DNA from: Littorina saxatilis
Lineage: Eukaryota; Mollusca; Gastropoda; Littorinimorpha; Littorinidae
Reading direction: 5' to 3'
NCBI RefSeq assembly: GCF_037325665.1
Contig: NC_090259.1
Coordinates: forward strand, 36,005,914-36,069,913
Length of the DNA: 64,000 bases
A model generated the notes under the pieces. That model did not search any database, was not told the DNA's origin, and saw nothing but the letters and a program-made list of their open reading frames with translations. This document shows positions 32,701 through 41,700 of the stretch, piece after piece. The first letter of the stretch is position 1. The number at the start of each line of letters is the position of its first letter. Made by a program: the position numbers and the translations under genes.

Positions 32701-34750
32701 GTTTTATCGTGAAAACTGACGCTTTTCATGCATGCACCTCCCGCTGTTAGTTTGCCTCTCTCTATGGATTATATTATGAAGCTGTTGAAAACATGCAGAG
32801 ATTGTACTTTCCAAGGAAAGATCGATGGGACGATCATTTGAAGGTGATTGGGAAAACTTGTCTTGAGGCCATTTAGGGTTGAAAACTCTACAGCGAATTA
32901 CTGATATAACGAACTAAAATGTATCTCCCTTGAGATTCGTTGTACCCGACTCCACTGTACAAGGAAACTATTTTTGCGAGTGCTCTCCAGTCCACCCTGC
33001 TGAAAATAAGTACTTGTACTCGACCCTATTCAAGGCTGGGGAATGTGAAGACAGAGATGGAGAGGGGGTGGGCATTGCCTTCATGAAGGTGGCCTGAGAG
33101 TAGTTTAAATCTCTAACATATCGCTCCTCTACAAACATTGCATGGTTAGGGGACTACCTTTTTAGGAACTTTGGGTAAAAAATAATTGACTCAATATGCA
33201 TGTGTATTTGTTACTGAGTACTGACTCCATGTCTTTTTGATTTGAGCCAGCGTGTACATGTTGCTTACTGGAGGCGATGGAGGACAGAGGTCCAGTCTGA
33301 AGGACCGTGAGAGTGCACTGAAGGTTCCCTCAAACGAGGCATCCTCAATGATTTCCTCATCAGACACCACATGGTGGTCAAGTGCCTTCAGCGTCCATAC
33401 GCTGTTCACCACATGATGGCGGTAGTTCTTTTTCAGGTACAGAGGAGTGTCAAACAGAGTCACAATGGCAAGCACTGGAGCCCCCGACAATCTTTGAAGA
33501 GTTTCAAATTTGCCAAGGGGGTTGTCATGGAGATAAATAGCGCGCAGTTTTCGGAGAGCCGACCAGAAGGATTGGCCCGGTATGGATGTGAGCTGTAACA
33601 CAAAAACAGCTGTAGATTTAGAATTAAAATTACAAAATACTAAACTTTGCTGCAGACGTTCTTCTCAGTATCTTAAAAACCATGCAGAAATGTCAGACAT
33701 TGTCACTGTCATATAACCTCTAGCTCAACAATTAGACACATGCATTCATGACTTGCAGGACCCCATGACCCAACATAATTAACAGGCCCAAGGGCAAGGC
33801 CATATGTTCAAGGGAGGAACATGATCTTCCAGTTAGAAAAGACGTTGAGGAGACACGTGGAAACTTCAATACAACATTGATTGTTTTATAAGACTGATCA
33901 ACAAACAGAAGCCCTAAACACCATGCACACAGTGCCAAACCCTGCAGTAAGTCATGAATATATATATATGCCTTCTCACATATATATATGCATGTTTGAG
34001 AGGGGGTAAGACAGAGAAGGAGTGAGTTAGAGAAGGGGAGAGAGAGAGAACTCGAACTCGAACTCGAAAACTTTATTACCGAGGGATGATAGCATTAGGT
34101 CCATATGGTCCTTTCTTACAGCTAGTCCCTACTATAATACACACATGAAACAAAGAACAAATATGAAGAATCAAAAAATCAACAAACAAAATCAAATAAA
34201 ACAAAATTATGTAGGGAAAAGTATAACAAAATAAAAAATTCAAAAGTGTGCTTGACAGAGAGACAAAGAGAGTGTGTGTTTGTGCATCGTACATGTATAC
34301 ATGTGCGTGTGGCTGCATGTTTGTGTGTGTGCATGCGTTTGTGTGAGTGCCCTCCCTTTCCAACACAGCACTCGCCTGGTTTCCATGCAAATCAAGTTTC
34401 ACCAGTTGTTGGCAGCTGGAGAGAGCATCAATCTTAGTCAGAAAATTATTGGCCAGAATACAGATCTGTAAACTAGAGCAGAGTGGAATGTCGCCAAGCT
34501 TCCGCAGGTGCAAACCAGTCAATCTCACCACGAACATTTTGGACAGGTCTTTTGTTGTACCACTGTACGGACCGACATTTTTCAGCAAGTACTCCTCAGA
34601 AGGCTCAAGAAAGTATCCTGTTTGTTCTGCTTGTTTGATGGCTTCTAGCTCTCTTTGCTTGTAATACTTGTTGAGCAGTGCTGTGCTGTCTGTCTTCTGG
34701 CCACTATCTGATGTTCTGGAGAACTTTGACCAGTCTGGTACGCTGACCAT
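14580..34750 (-). CDS. LRRIQ3: LRRIQ3 homologue, seven coding exons (gene span)
   Basis: This is the leucine-rich repeat and IQ motif protein family 3. Joining 34750-34376, 33592-33215, 31932-31805, 31081-30925, 21192-20218, 15217-15089 and 14783-14580 gives one open frame of 781 residues. The order is an N-terminal tail (1-70), leucine-rich repeats (about 75-210, including LVKLDLHGNQ and LRAIYLHDNPLG), a cap with ALDHHVVSDEEII, an IQ motif (280-293), a Lys-rich stretch (about 419-432), an acidic stretch (about 448-461) and a long charged coiled coil (about 545-630). Human LRRIQ3, as I remember it, shares the LDLHGNQ, KALDHHV-SDEEII and VQR--RG blocks. IQ motifs usually bind calmodulin; the cellular role is poorly known. 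The protein is longer than the human one (624 residues). Introns hold a DIRS-type element, SINEs and MITEs without breaking the frame. Confidence 0.9.
15089..15217 (-). CDS. LRRIQ3: LRRIQ3 coding exon 6
   Basis: The acceptor is ...aatgttgtag before GTAACAGG, and the donor is CTGCAG followed by gtcagt. The exon is 129 bases, phase 0 at both ends. The product VTGLRHSDVEQQETVKKYME continues the coiled-coil region (residues 672-714). An alternative acceptor (taacag) seven bases further in would shift the frame, so I chose the outer one. Confidence 0.78.
16312..16658 (+). mobile_element. 5'-truncated retroposon, copy 2, with 11-bp target duplication
   Basis: It is flanked by acatcctttat at 16301-16311 and 16659-16669. 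Its right 314 bases match 3416-3729 almost perfectly; its left end reaches about 35 bases further than that copy. A shared right end with a variable left end is the mark of target-primed retroposition. It lies in LRRIQ3 intron 5, antisense to the gene. Confidence 0.8.
16670..18386. other. LRRIQ3 intron sequence, nothing recognised
   Basis: This is AT-rich intron DNA. No exon with splice signals and no repeat boundary could be supported. Confidence 0.4.
18387..18721 (+). mobile_element. tRNA-derived SINE
   Basis: The left part resembles a tRNA-type head (gggcttggtggtaagacgcc carries an A-box-like TGGTAAG). The right end is agaagaagaa. A short duplication gaatataa flanks it (18379-18386 and 18722-18729). 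A fragment of the same family (cggcgtatggctgcctaaat) lies at about 53960-54045. Confidence 0.72.
19160..19992. mobile_element. interspersed repeat carrying clustered TCAAGGTCA sites
   Basis: Short inverted ends (gactcacatgc at 19178-19188, gcatgtgagtc at 19980-19990) bracket the block. Inside I count about nine copies of TGACCTTGA or its complement TCAAGGTCA, several overlapping as TGACCTTGACCTTGA. Near the right end is a run of GGAC units (19905-19945). TCAAGGTCA is the extended half-site bound by monomeric nuclear receptors of the NR5A/FTZ-F1 and ERR groups. It lies in LRRIQ3 intron 5. The superfamily is unknown. Confidence 0.65.
20218..21192 (-). CDS. LRRIQ3: LRRIQ3 coding exon 5 (large exon)
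   Basis: The acceptor ctgtcttcag precedes AGTGGTGC, and the donor is GACAAG followed by gtaagt. It is 975 bases, phase 0 at both ends, encoding residues 347-671. It contains PNIYINL-like and Lys-rich segments, a DTEPDDDDKDIEEDDE acidic run, KVTPFNFRSNDQRLFARVHG, and then a long Glu/Arg/Lys helix starting AYRDREKAEKATAKMEYIMA, strongly suggestive of a coiled coil. The coding frame has no stop over 325 codons and is GC-richer than its flanks, so purifying selection is likely. Confidence 0.9.
21824..21916. repeat. internal complementary region of DIRS-type element 1
   Basis: This block contains the outermost bases of one terminal repeat joined head-on to those of the other (tgagaattgggtaag ... 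cttactccaattctca). In the DIRS group this region is thought to template circle formation of the cDNA. Confidence 0.8.
22503..23256. mobile_element. MITE inside DIRS-type element 1
   Basis: Inverted ends of about 35 bp (gccaaaaaaaaaaaaatgc + tttggttacggttt, and their complement at 23212-23256) bracket about 750 bp without coding. The inner right flank repeats a gggtcgg motif. The flanking duplication is unclear. Confidence 0.65.
23355..24109 (-). mobile_element. piggyBac-like MITE with transposase N-terminal remnant
   Basis: TTAA sits at both borders (23351-23354 and 24110-24113), and the inverted ends are CCCATTTGaCCCC and GGGgCCAAATGGG, the target and termini typical of piggyBac. On the minus strand near 23870-23760 a frame reads FWYDFMGDSDDDNDVFQGF, an acidic N-terminus like that of PGBD4-type transposases. 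The catalytic part is absent. It inserted into DIRS-type element 1 and is therefore younger. Confidence 0.8.
25103..25752 (-). mobile_element. SINE, long form (650 bp), inside DIRS-type element 1
   Basis: It is flanked by tcctgtgaagga at 25091-25102 and 25753-25764. Reading on the minus strand, the head block with catgtcgtaagaggcgac appears twice, on either side of a block of about 200 bp, and a ggggagatgggatag unit is duplicated near the tail. The short form could arise from this one by recombination between the two head blocks. Confidence 0.88.
26069..26441 (+). mobile_element. SINE, short form (373 bp), inside DIRS-type element 1
   Basis: It is flanked by agaccatgccgt at 26057-26068 and 26442-26453. 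It starts at gcccgcgggttag and ends in an AAAG tail. It inserted about 300 bp from the long-form SINE, in the opposite orientation. Confidence 0.9.
26600..29340 (-). pseudogene. capsid-like (gag) region of DIRS-type element 1 (fossil)
   Basis: Segments at about 26630-26870 and 27165-27435 resemble the gag core of DIRS-type element 3 (shared AMLLAALA and YFP(D/E)GV motifs). Between about 27480 and 29100 the DNA is dominated by repeats: a unit of about 560 bp with a poly-G run (27720-27870 and 28283-28442), a duplicated 57-bp unit near 28040-28150, and a pair of about 130 bp at 28725-28860 and 28905-29040. The product region is Pro/Ser-rich. The open frames in this stretch are low-complexity. 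The region is broken. Confidence 0.6.
29870..30242 (-). mobile_element. tRNA-derived SINE, minus orientation
   Basis: On the minus strand the head carries a B-box-like gttcgatccc near 30205 after a gttggccgctgtcagcgcg stretch. The 3' side (at the left) ends in gcttatatcgcgc...ccatgggtac. A fragment of the same 3' region lies at 51708-51840. It lies in LRRIQ3 intron 4. Confidence 0.75.
30925..31081 (-). CDS. LRRIQ3: LRRIQ3 coding exon 4
   Basis: The acceptor gatttcag precedes ACTGGGGC, and the donor is TCTGAA followed by gtaagc. It is 157 bases; its first base completes the Arg codon split from exon 3. It encodes LGLVPPRRHQSYC and a Ser/Pro-rich stretch (residues 294-346). An inner acceptor (ttcacag) is possible but would break the frame from exon 3. 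Confidence 0.75.
31805..31932 (-). CDS. LRRIQ3: LRRIQ3 coding exon 3 with IQ motif
   Basis: The acceptor tttccag precedes GGTGCAAC, and the donor is CGGAAAAG followed by gtaatg. It is 128 bases. The product ends INKILARHSPVIIVQRYVRG then YFARK, a clean IQ motif (VQRYVRGYFAR), the presumed calmodulin site. Human LRRIQ3 has the matching INAILAHNSPVLIVQRWIRG. Confidence 0.9.
32010..32088 (+). repeat. tRNA-like SINE head fragment
   Basis: tcgtggttagactgcg fits a polymerase III A box and gttcaaaccc a B box about 35 bases further on. The stretch does not fold as a full tRNA gene and runs into an A-rich tract interrupted by the MITE at 32095, so I call it a SINE head fragment. Confidence 0.5.
32095..32957. 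mobile_element. pogo/Tigger-like non-autonomous element, 863 bp
   Basis: The ends are cagtggagtccagctataac and the complementary gttgtacccgactccactg, flanked by TA (32093-32094, 32958-32959). Internal repeats of ataacgaa words follow the termini. There is no intact transposase frame. It lies in LRRIQ3 intron 2. Confidence 0.8.
33215..33592 (-). CDS. LRRIQ3: LRRIQ3 coding exon 2 (LRR and cap)
   Basis: The acceptor gttacag precedes CTCACATC, and the donor is TACTCA followed by gtaaca. It is 378 bases, phase 0 at both ends, residues 126-251. It encodes LRKLRAIYLHDNPLGKFETL and LKALDHHVVSDEEIIEDASF, the most conserved LRR and cap segments of the family. Confidence 0.92.
34040..34250 (-). mobile_element. 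LINE 3' tail fragment
   Basis: On the minus strand a T- and A-rich 3' UTR-like stretch ends with taataaagttttcgagttcg and a cgagtt simple repeat, as in CR1-like LINE tails. No coding part is recognisable. It sits just beyond the LRRIQ3 exon 1 donor. Confidence 0.5.
34370..34375 (-). other. LRRIQ3: non-canonical GC splice donor of LRRIQ3 intron 1
   Basis: The LDLHGNQ codons end in AACCAG, and the next bases are gcgagt rather than gt. The following exon resumes exactly in frame (LTSIPGQSFW), as in human LRRIQ3 (LDLHGNQIKSLP). This makes a GC-AG intron, a known minor class of the major spliceosome. No GT lies at a position that would keep the alignment. Confidence 0.8.
34376..34750 (-). CDS. 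LRRIQ3: LRRIQ3 coding exon 1 (start and first LRRs)
   Basis: It starts at ATG 34750-34748, and an in-frame TAA lies a few codons upstream. The exon encodes residues 1-125, with LTGLHLRKLG and SSLQICILANNFLTKIDALS as first leucine-rich repeats. A good acceptor (gttttcag) 70 bases upstream at 34820-34827 suggests that the 5' UTR is spliced; that leader contains a minimal upstream reading frame (three ATGs then TGA). Confidence 0.88.
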
Positions 34751-34929
34751 GTTGAAGGCTGAATGTCGTTAAATGCAGGATAAGAAGAAAAAACTCTTGA
34801 AGTGCTCACATCATCATCTCTGAAAACATAGTCACAACTATCATTAGTGCATGCTATCAGAGCAATCACAAGAATGAAAGCAAATAAAAACTCATCTTAT
34901 GAATTACAAAGCCATTTACATGTACTTGT

Positions 34930-35125
34930 AGTGTTGAACCTGCCCTTGCGAGATTGACAACCTGCCCACAATTACCACTCTGATTCTGAATGCTCCCAGA
35001 CAAGTTTTTATTCTATCTATAACGTACCTTTCCACAGCGACTACCTGTTTATAATGACAACACAAGGGACCGATAAAAAGTGGTCATTATAGACTGGTTC
35101 GACTGTATTCACTAATTGTAAAATG
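34930..35125. repeat. pogo-like MITE remnant
   Basis: ttataatgacaac and gtcattatagactggttcgactgta resemble the inner and outer ends of pogo-like elements. The other terminus is not clear, so this is a tentative, truncated copy. Confidence 0.35.
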
Positions 35126-35436
35126 GGAACACGTTCAAGGAAATTAAGGTACCTCTAGATCTAATATCTGAAAATCGTCCAACTTACTTTAAAACCAGCG
35201 ATTTCTTCACTTACAAACCTTCAACTCAGACAATCTCAACATGATTTTAACACAGTCAAGAATGACTTTGCATGTGATAAAACATCTGTCCTCAAATCTT
35301 TCACCATAAAGTAAAAAAAAACCCAGCAGGGGGGGAGGGGGGGGGATCTTTAACAGAAGGCATCATTATGGCATAATTCATCACGTCAGGTGTCTTCAGA
35401 ATTGTGCATAAGAAAAAAAAGAAAAAGGAGACAAAG

Positions 35437-35760
35437 CAAGCAGGGGTGGTCAATTCAACCACCAGATCACCAGAGGCAAGGAAAAATCTGCCGGGCTAGT
35501 AAAAACCATCTGGTAAGCTTGCCCAGCTGGCCAGTGAAAATTCTGGTCAAATGCAAAACAACTTCTAATTGTACTTTCGAGTTTCAAAGACATATAAGCA
35601 CTACACATGTAGAAACTTCGGTCATCTGCTAAAATGTAGCCATGTTCTTGTGACACGTGATCTTGGATCCTATCTTGGATGCAGTTTGGGCATTTTATTT
35701 GCTCTGTGGTCAGGCTATTACTACAGTACGTCACTACTGGTTTCAAACCTGCATATAATC
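35437..35760. repeat. diverged copy related to the MITE at 51991
   Basis: The words gccgggctagtaaaaacc and ctggccagtgaaaattctgg are close to gcccggcggaatttttac and ccagaattttcactggccag at 52100-52200, in reverse orientation. Boundaries are uncertain. Confidence 0.45.
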
Positions 35761-36463
35761 AGGTGAACCTGCTTAAAAAAATAACTTGAAAAGAAGAAAG
35801 AGAACAATCCAAACAACATAAGTAAGAGATAAAAATCAACCATTCAAAGAACGCTGGCTCGAGAATGCTGCTTCTGGAAAGGAAAGCAGCACATTGGTGT
35901 TGGATGGGGAGCAATGGTAGGTTTTAATTTGTTACAAATTTCTAAGAACACAGAAAGACAAAAATAACACAATTTGTTTGGAATAATATCAAGTCACACG
36001 AAACATTGATTTCTCACATCTTGCAACTTGTTTCAGTGGAGAACAGTGCACAAATGCCTGACATCTGAGAAAGCCTTATAAGTTATATTCATCACTGCAT
36101 GACAGCGTCGGACGAGTTACATTTTTTACATTTAGCCATCCTTCACAAGTTTCAAGGATCACATTGGTTTCACTGACAAGTCATGTCTATGTGTGTACCC
36201 TGTAAAAATACCGTTTCACTGTACACTTTCTGGTGTAACAATTTCGAATATGAAATGAGTACATTTACTAGATTTAGTCATTTACAAAGGAAAACGCATA
36301 AGACCAGATAAGTCGAAGTTTCTGTTCACAAACCTCAACATTTGCACTACGATCTTTTTCGTAAGGATTTGCTGAAAATGCACTTGCCTGTTCCAACGTG
36401 TTATAAAGGTTGCTCAGTTCAGGCAAGATTCAAAGCTGAAATCAAAACAACATTCGGCCTTGT
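35761..36463. other. 5' region between LRRIQ3 and OGG1
   Basis: No repeat or coding exon is recognised. It probably holds LRRIQ3 5' UTR intron sequence. A minus-strand ATG with a 18-codon frame (MADKAECC...) begins at 36470 and would be an upstream ORF if transcribed. Confidence 0.4.
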
Positions 36464-36544
36464 CCGCCATATTGTAAATGTCTCCCTGACAACGGAACCG
36501 GAAGTATAATTCTTGGCGGGAGTTATTCTCCCTAAGATGGCGGC
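36464..36544. promoter_or_regulatory. candidate bidirectional promoter, LRRIQ3 / OGG1
   Basis: Within 81 bases lie CCGCCAT (36464-36470, YY1-like, minus), CCGGAAGT (36498-36505, ETS/GABP-like), TTGGCGGGA (36513-36521, E2F-like) and AAGATGGCGGC (36534-36544, YY1-like, overlapping the OGG1 start codon). No TATA box is seen. Such motif sets mark TATA-less housekeeping promoters in animals. The genes diverge from here, so a shared core promoter is likely. Use of the sites is inferred. Confidence 0.55.
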
Positions 36545-36622
36545 GTCCTTATGGCGATCTTTCCCTTGTAGCAGACGACAACTTCGACTCGACGCAGTTC
36601 TTTTGTGTGGACAATCTTTTCG
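36537..36622 (+). CDS. OGG1: OGG1 coding exon 1
   Basis: ATG sits in AAGATGGCGGC. The exon encodes MAASLWRSFPCSRRQLRLDA and VLLCGQSF and ends two bases into an Arg codon, before gtatgt. The Arg-rich start could act as a mitochondrial signal, but it is short. The start was chosen because the family homology begins almost at once. Confidence 0.93.
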
Positions 36623-38193
36623 GTATGTACTGATGTCCGATGCTTGAAGTTTCGCTATTTTATCACCAAAACCTGGTAATGTTGAACTTTAGCGTCGTAA
36701 ATTCATGGCTCAGAATCCACTGCAATTTAAGCCTCCAATTTTGCAGAACCTGCTCTTGTATTTGTAAGCTCAACAACTTATTTTAGATACCTTTGATTTA
36801 GCGTGTTAAATTCATAGCTCAGAATCCAGTGACATTCTTTACTTATTTTTGATACAAGTCCATGTAAGCAAGCCAAAGAACCCAAACTAAGGCCAAAGCA
36901 TAATTTAATTTGGTTGTTCAATCGACGAAAATGTGCAGGTTCTATAAATTTGGAGACAAATGCTTCTGAATTATGAGCTATGAATTTAACACGCTAAAGT
37001 TCAAGATTACCGGTTTTAGAAGGAAAACATGGGTACAGCCATGTTTTCGAAGGAGGGGAGGCAACTCGGTCGATATTAGTTATATTACGTATTCATTTTC
37101 TCGTCAATTTCGTCGATAAATTACCAAATCAAATAATTTTGCAGAAGTTTCGAGCTCAATCCGTCAATTAATTTCACAATAAATATTCTTTGGTTTGATT
37201 AAAGGGACTTATCAAAAATAAGTCAATAATATATGCCACTGGATTCTGAGCTATGAATTTACGACGCTAAAGTTCAACAGTACCGCTATATAATGACTTA
37301 TACCATATCCTACGTTTGCCGACCCTATTTCTGGTCACCGATGTTTTTCACACTGTAACTAACCTCCGTATGGCGACACCTTCTTTCAAGTTTTCAGACG
37401 GACGACTTACCAACAATGGGCCAATAACGACTTTGACCTTCTTACAAGTATTAGTAGTATTTGACTAGTAATTGTCAAACTCAAAGCCGGTTTGTAAATA
37501 TTCAATCAGTACACGCAGCACATGCCCCTCATTATTTAGTCACCCATCGCGGTCAGACCATCAGGTGTGGTTGTTAATTAACCATATCCACATATCGAGG
37601 CTCTGGGAGTTACTTCCCTTGTTTTAGGAAGCAAACACACACAAATGCCGCCTAACAAGCGCTGTGCTTGGGGACAATGTAAAACGGATGATAGGTATCC
37701 TGAACGCTGTGTTGGCGTGAAATTCATCCCATTTGTGAAACCGGGAAAGCATCTGTACCATCTAGATCGCTGCCTTCGCTGGATAAAAGCCTGCAATCGC
37801 CCAGCTTACCAGTTGAACGTCAACACAATCAAGTCGTACACGTACATTTGCAGCAAGGTCAGATCTCGCACGACTTTGATTCAAGGCCTATTGCTAATTT
37901 TTTGATGGTTTGGTCTCAGTGTCACAAAAATATGACGATCTAATCAATCACTGATTTAAAAAATAAGTATGTTGCCCTATATCCATTGACATTCTTAGTG
38001 AAATAGATCTATTTGAAATAGTATTTCACTGTCCCGACCGGCGAACTTGTTGCCGGCTGTATTGAGCTTGTGTGTTCGTGTAGGCTTACTCAAAAAGTCA
38101 AAATCACAGTCGTCTCCGAAACAAGCAATAATCAGAGTTGGGGGGAAAACATTTCGTTTGTTCAGTTTTGTTTTGTTCTTGATAGCTTGTTTA

Positions 38194-38264
<71 letters not shown>

Positions 38265-38744
38265 TACATACATACACAAACACATGCGCGCACGCACACA
38301 CATTGCACGTACGCGCACATACACACCTACTGAGATATGCCTAACATACACGCACGCTTGGAAACACACACTTAATACGCAAACGCAGTTTAATTTCCTC
38401 AATACAAGGCGAAAGGCACACACACACCACACACAAATAAACACACACACGCAGTCCCACACACACACACACACACACAACCCTCACACACACAAATAAA
38501 CCCACACACGCAGTCAAACCCCCCCCCCACACACACACACACACAACCCACACACACACAAATAAACCCACACACGCAGTCAAACCCCCCCCCACACACA
38601 ACCCTCACACACACAAATAAACACACACACGCAGTCCACCCCCCCCCCCCCACACACACACAACCCTCTCTGACACACACACCCGCCCAACCCCAGCGTC
38701 CAACTCAACTTTCACCAACAACCATACCCTACTCTCACTATCGC

Positions 38745-38783
<39 letters not shown>

Positions 38784-41700
38784 AGCTCACGCAAGCACAG
38801 CCACACACACACACAGCACGCGCATATACACACACACTGACACACATCACACCCACACACACCTTTCGCAGTTCGCTCACAGTTCTTCTCTTTTCCATCG
38901 TCGCCATCTTCGAAGCTTGCTTCGCTTTTCAGGGGAGATAACCCGTTTATCACATTCGCTGCTGACTTGTGGGTCAAGGCTATTGTGAGTGCAATCAAAT
39001 AAGTCTTGGGCCGCTGGTCAGTCTTAACATTTTCTCTGCAGGTCTTTACTATGGCATGCACCTTGGTTTTGACTGTTGACCCCGTCCAACCCTTTGCTTT
39101 CTCAATTGAAAGACAGCCCTTGGATCAGGGTAAGGGGAGGAAGAGTAGGTGCAGTTAAAAAAAAACCCTCAATATGAAACCGTGGATGTTACCTGCAGTA
39201 TTGCAGACCCGCTAAGCATTCTTTTTGGCATCATTTTTTGTGAATATATTCAATGACTGTGTGTTCAACAACTCAATTACAGTAGCATGTACAACAGTTT
39301 TCTTGACTTGAGTTCTTAAAGGGCAGCTGTCGGGTTGCCTGGCTTCAAAAATGCGCGGAGTTGCGTGCAAAAACGCGTTTAAGAGTTTCCCGAGTTGATT
39401 CAACTTAAGACTGTTGATTTGGTCCACAAGAGCACACTTTTATCATTAGTTTGAAACCATTAAAATTGCGTGAAACTTTCTGCTAGTACTCACAATCCGC
39501 AAGAAAACGAAGCAGTTGGCAGGCTGAAACGACTCGAAATCCGTGACCGACAACTCTGTCAGCACAAGAAGAGCCAACGCAGCGTTAGCCTCTGGCCTGT
39601 CTGCAGTGACGTCACTAGGGGAAACCGATAAGGCCGCTGCGAAGACTACAGTACAATGTAGACTACAACTGGACATCTGTACTTCTGTACGCGTGATTGA
39701 TTCTTGCAGAAAGTAAAGTATTGGGGTGGTGGTATCTTCTCAAGACCCACGTTCCCATTTTCTCTTCTTTGATCTGACCGACTGCAACCTTCACAAGTCA
39801 TTTCTAGAGTGGTTCACATGCTGTTGCTACCTCCCCATCCACCCGTTTAAATCATAGTTGCTCTACCACAGACCCTTTTGTCCCCGGTCAGACACTTTAC
39901 ACTTATGAAGTAGCAGGTCCGCTTGAGGTGTCACGCCAATAACCGTGTAGGTGTGAGGTACAACCTTCAAGACAAAGACCAACTCTGTCAGTGGGAAAAC
40001 CTAGTATAGAGATGATGACAATACCTCTTCAGTTACTCACTCAAGTAGGTAGACGAGATAAGATAAAGGGCAGAGAGACAGAGACAAAGATGAAACAGTG
40101 GAGCGAGTGTGGAAAATGGGGGAGGGGGGTTCGGCCGCAAAAAATCAAAGATGAATTTGTCAAACTGTGTGTGTGATGGTTATCCGGTGTGTGTGTGTGT
40201 GTGTGTGTGATTACACATATAATATATGTGTGTGGGATTACACATGTTTGTGTGATTACACGTGTGTATGTGTGTGTGTGTGTGTGTCCCTCAGCGCATG
40301 ACAATATCTGCCAATAAGTTGAACAAAAACAGGGTTCAAGTTAACGGATTGTACACTCAACCATGATTAGCACTTCGTGTTTTGACCAAAAATAGGTCAA
40401 TTATGAGCGTTTGTATTGATTCCCAATCCTAATATTTGTATTTGTAAGGCATTAAAAAGGGGGGGGGGGGGGGGGGGGGGGGCGGGGTCTGTCTGTCTGT
40501 CTGCGAGTGCGGGATTGTGTCTGTGTGTGTGTGTGTGTCCCTCAGCGCGTGACAATATCTCATTATCTGCCAATAAGTTGAACAAAAACAGGGTTCAAGT
40601 GGGAACACCTGAACAAAAGCAGGAGGGGGGCGGAATACATGTTATGAACTCCGTTATTTACTGCGAAATTTTGGCCTGGGAGTAGTCGCCCTTGCACCCC
40701 GTCCTAAGTTTCTCTTCACCTACTCGTGAAGTATGCTTGAGGGCATGACTAGACAACCCGATTGCGCCCACTACACGACATAAAGAGAGCGCCGTTCCAC
40801 CCAGCCGATTCGTCTGCAGACGTCACGCGTCCAAGGGAAGTAATTTTTGAGCGGGCTGCATTGACTCAAGAATGGAAACTTTCTTCGATTAAAGGCATTG
40901 TAGCATGTCTAAAATCTTGGGACTTGTGTTATCAAGCTGTCAAAATCACCAAGTAACTTTTAAGTATAGTTTCAGTTACATGAGAACTCATTCTGCTGAA
41001 CAGATTTTGAGAGCCACAACCCAACAGTTGCCCTTTAAGCTGTTTTCTGTTTGAGCGCATTGTGCAAGTTCAATTAATTTTTTTGGAGTTTTGCCATCGT
41101 TGAACATTGTGACGCCAACAGCAACAAATTCTGACGCTCGATGATCGAATTAAAGTCTTAAACAGAAGCAGCATGCTAGTGGACTGCCAAGCAGTTGTCT
41201 CCCTTGTGATGAACCACGACCAGCAAATTCCCAATGAAGACCCCTCCATTTTTCGACCAATTTGTCTGAGTTGGGTTCTGGGATGTTTCAAAGTACATTT
41301 TTCTTAGTGCACTTATGTATTACTTCCTGTACTGCAAATCTTAGTTACCTGTTCAAGCAAAGGTGTGATAGCCTGGCACAAAATGATCTTGCGGGACTGA
41401 CTTGCCTTCTTTCTTTTCTTGTTGTGTATGTGTGGTTACTGACTGCATGGGGTACAATGTTGGTGGCTGTGGGCAGATGGTGGAAGACTGGTGCAGGGGA
41501 ATGGCTTGTTGTGTATGTGTGGTTACTGACTGCATGGGGTACAATGTTGGTGGCTGTGGGCAGATGGTGGAAGACCGGTGCAGGGGAATGGCTTGTTGTG
41601 TATGTGTGGTTACTGACTGCATGGGGTACAATGTTGGTGGCTGTGGGCAGATGGGGGAAGACTGGTGCAGGGAAATGGCTTGTTGTGTATGTGTGGTTAC

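Noticed and set aside
36413-36470. MADKAECC... minus-strand frame as the LRRIQ3 start
   Set aside because: It stops after 18 codons, and the 5' region before the 34750 ATG has an in-frame stop. At most it is an upstream ORF.
38000-38910. Cys/Val- or His/Thr-rich frames up to 161 codons
   Set aside because: Translations of (CA)n/(GT)n and poly-C tracts.
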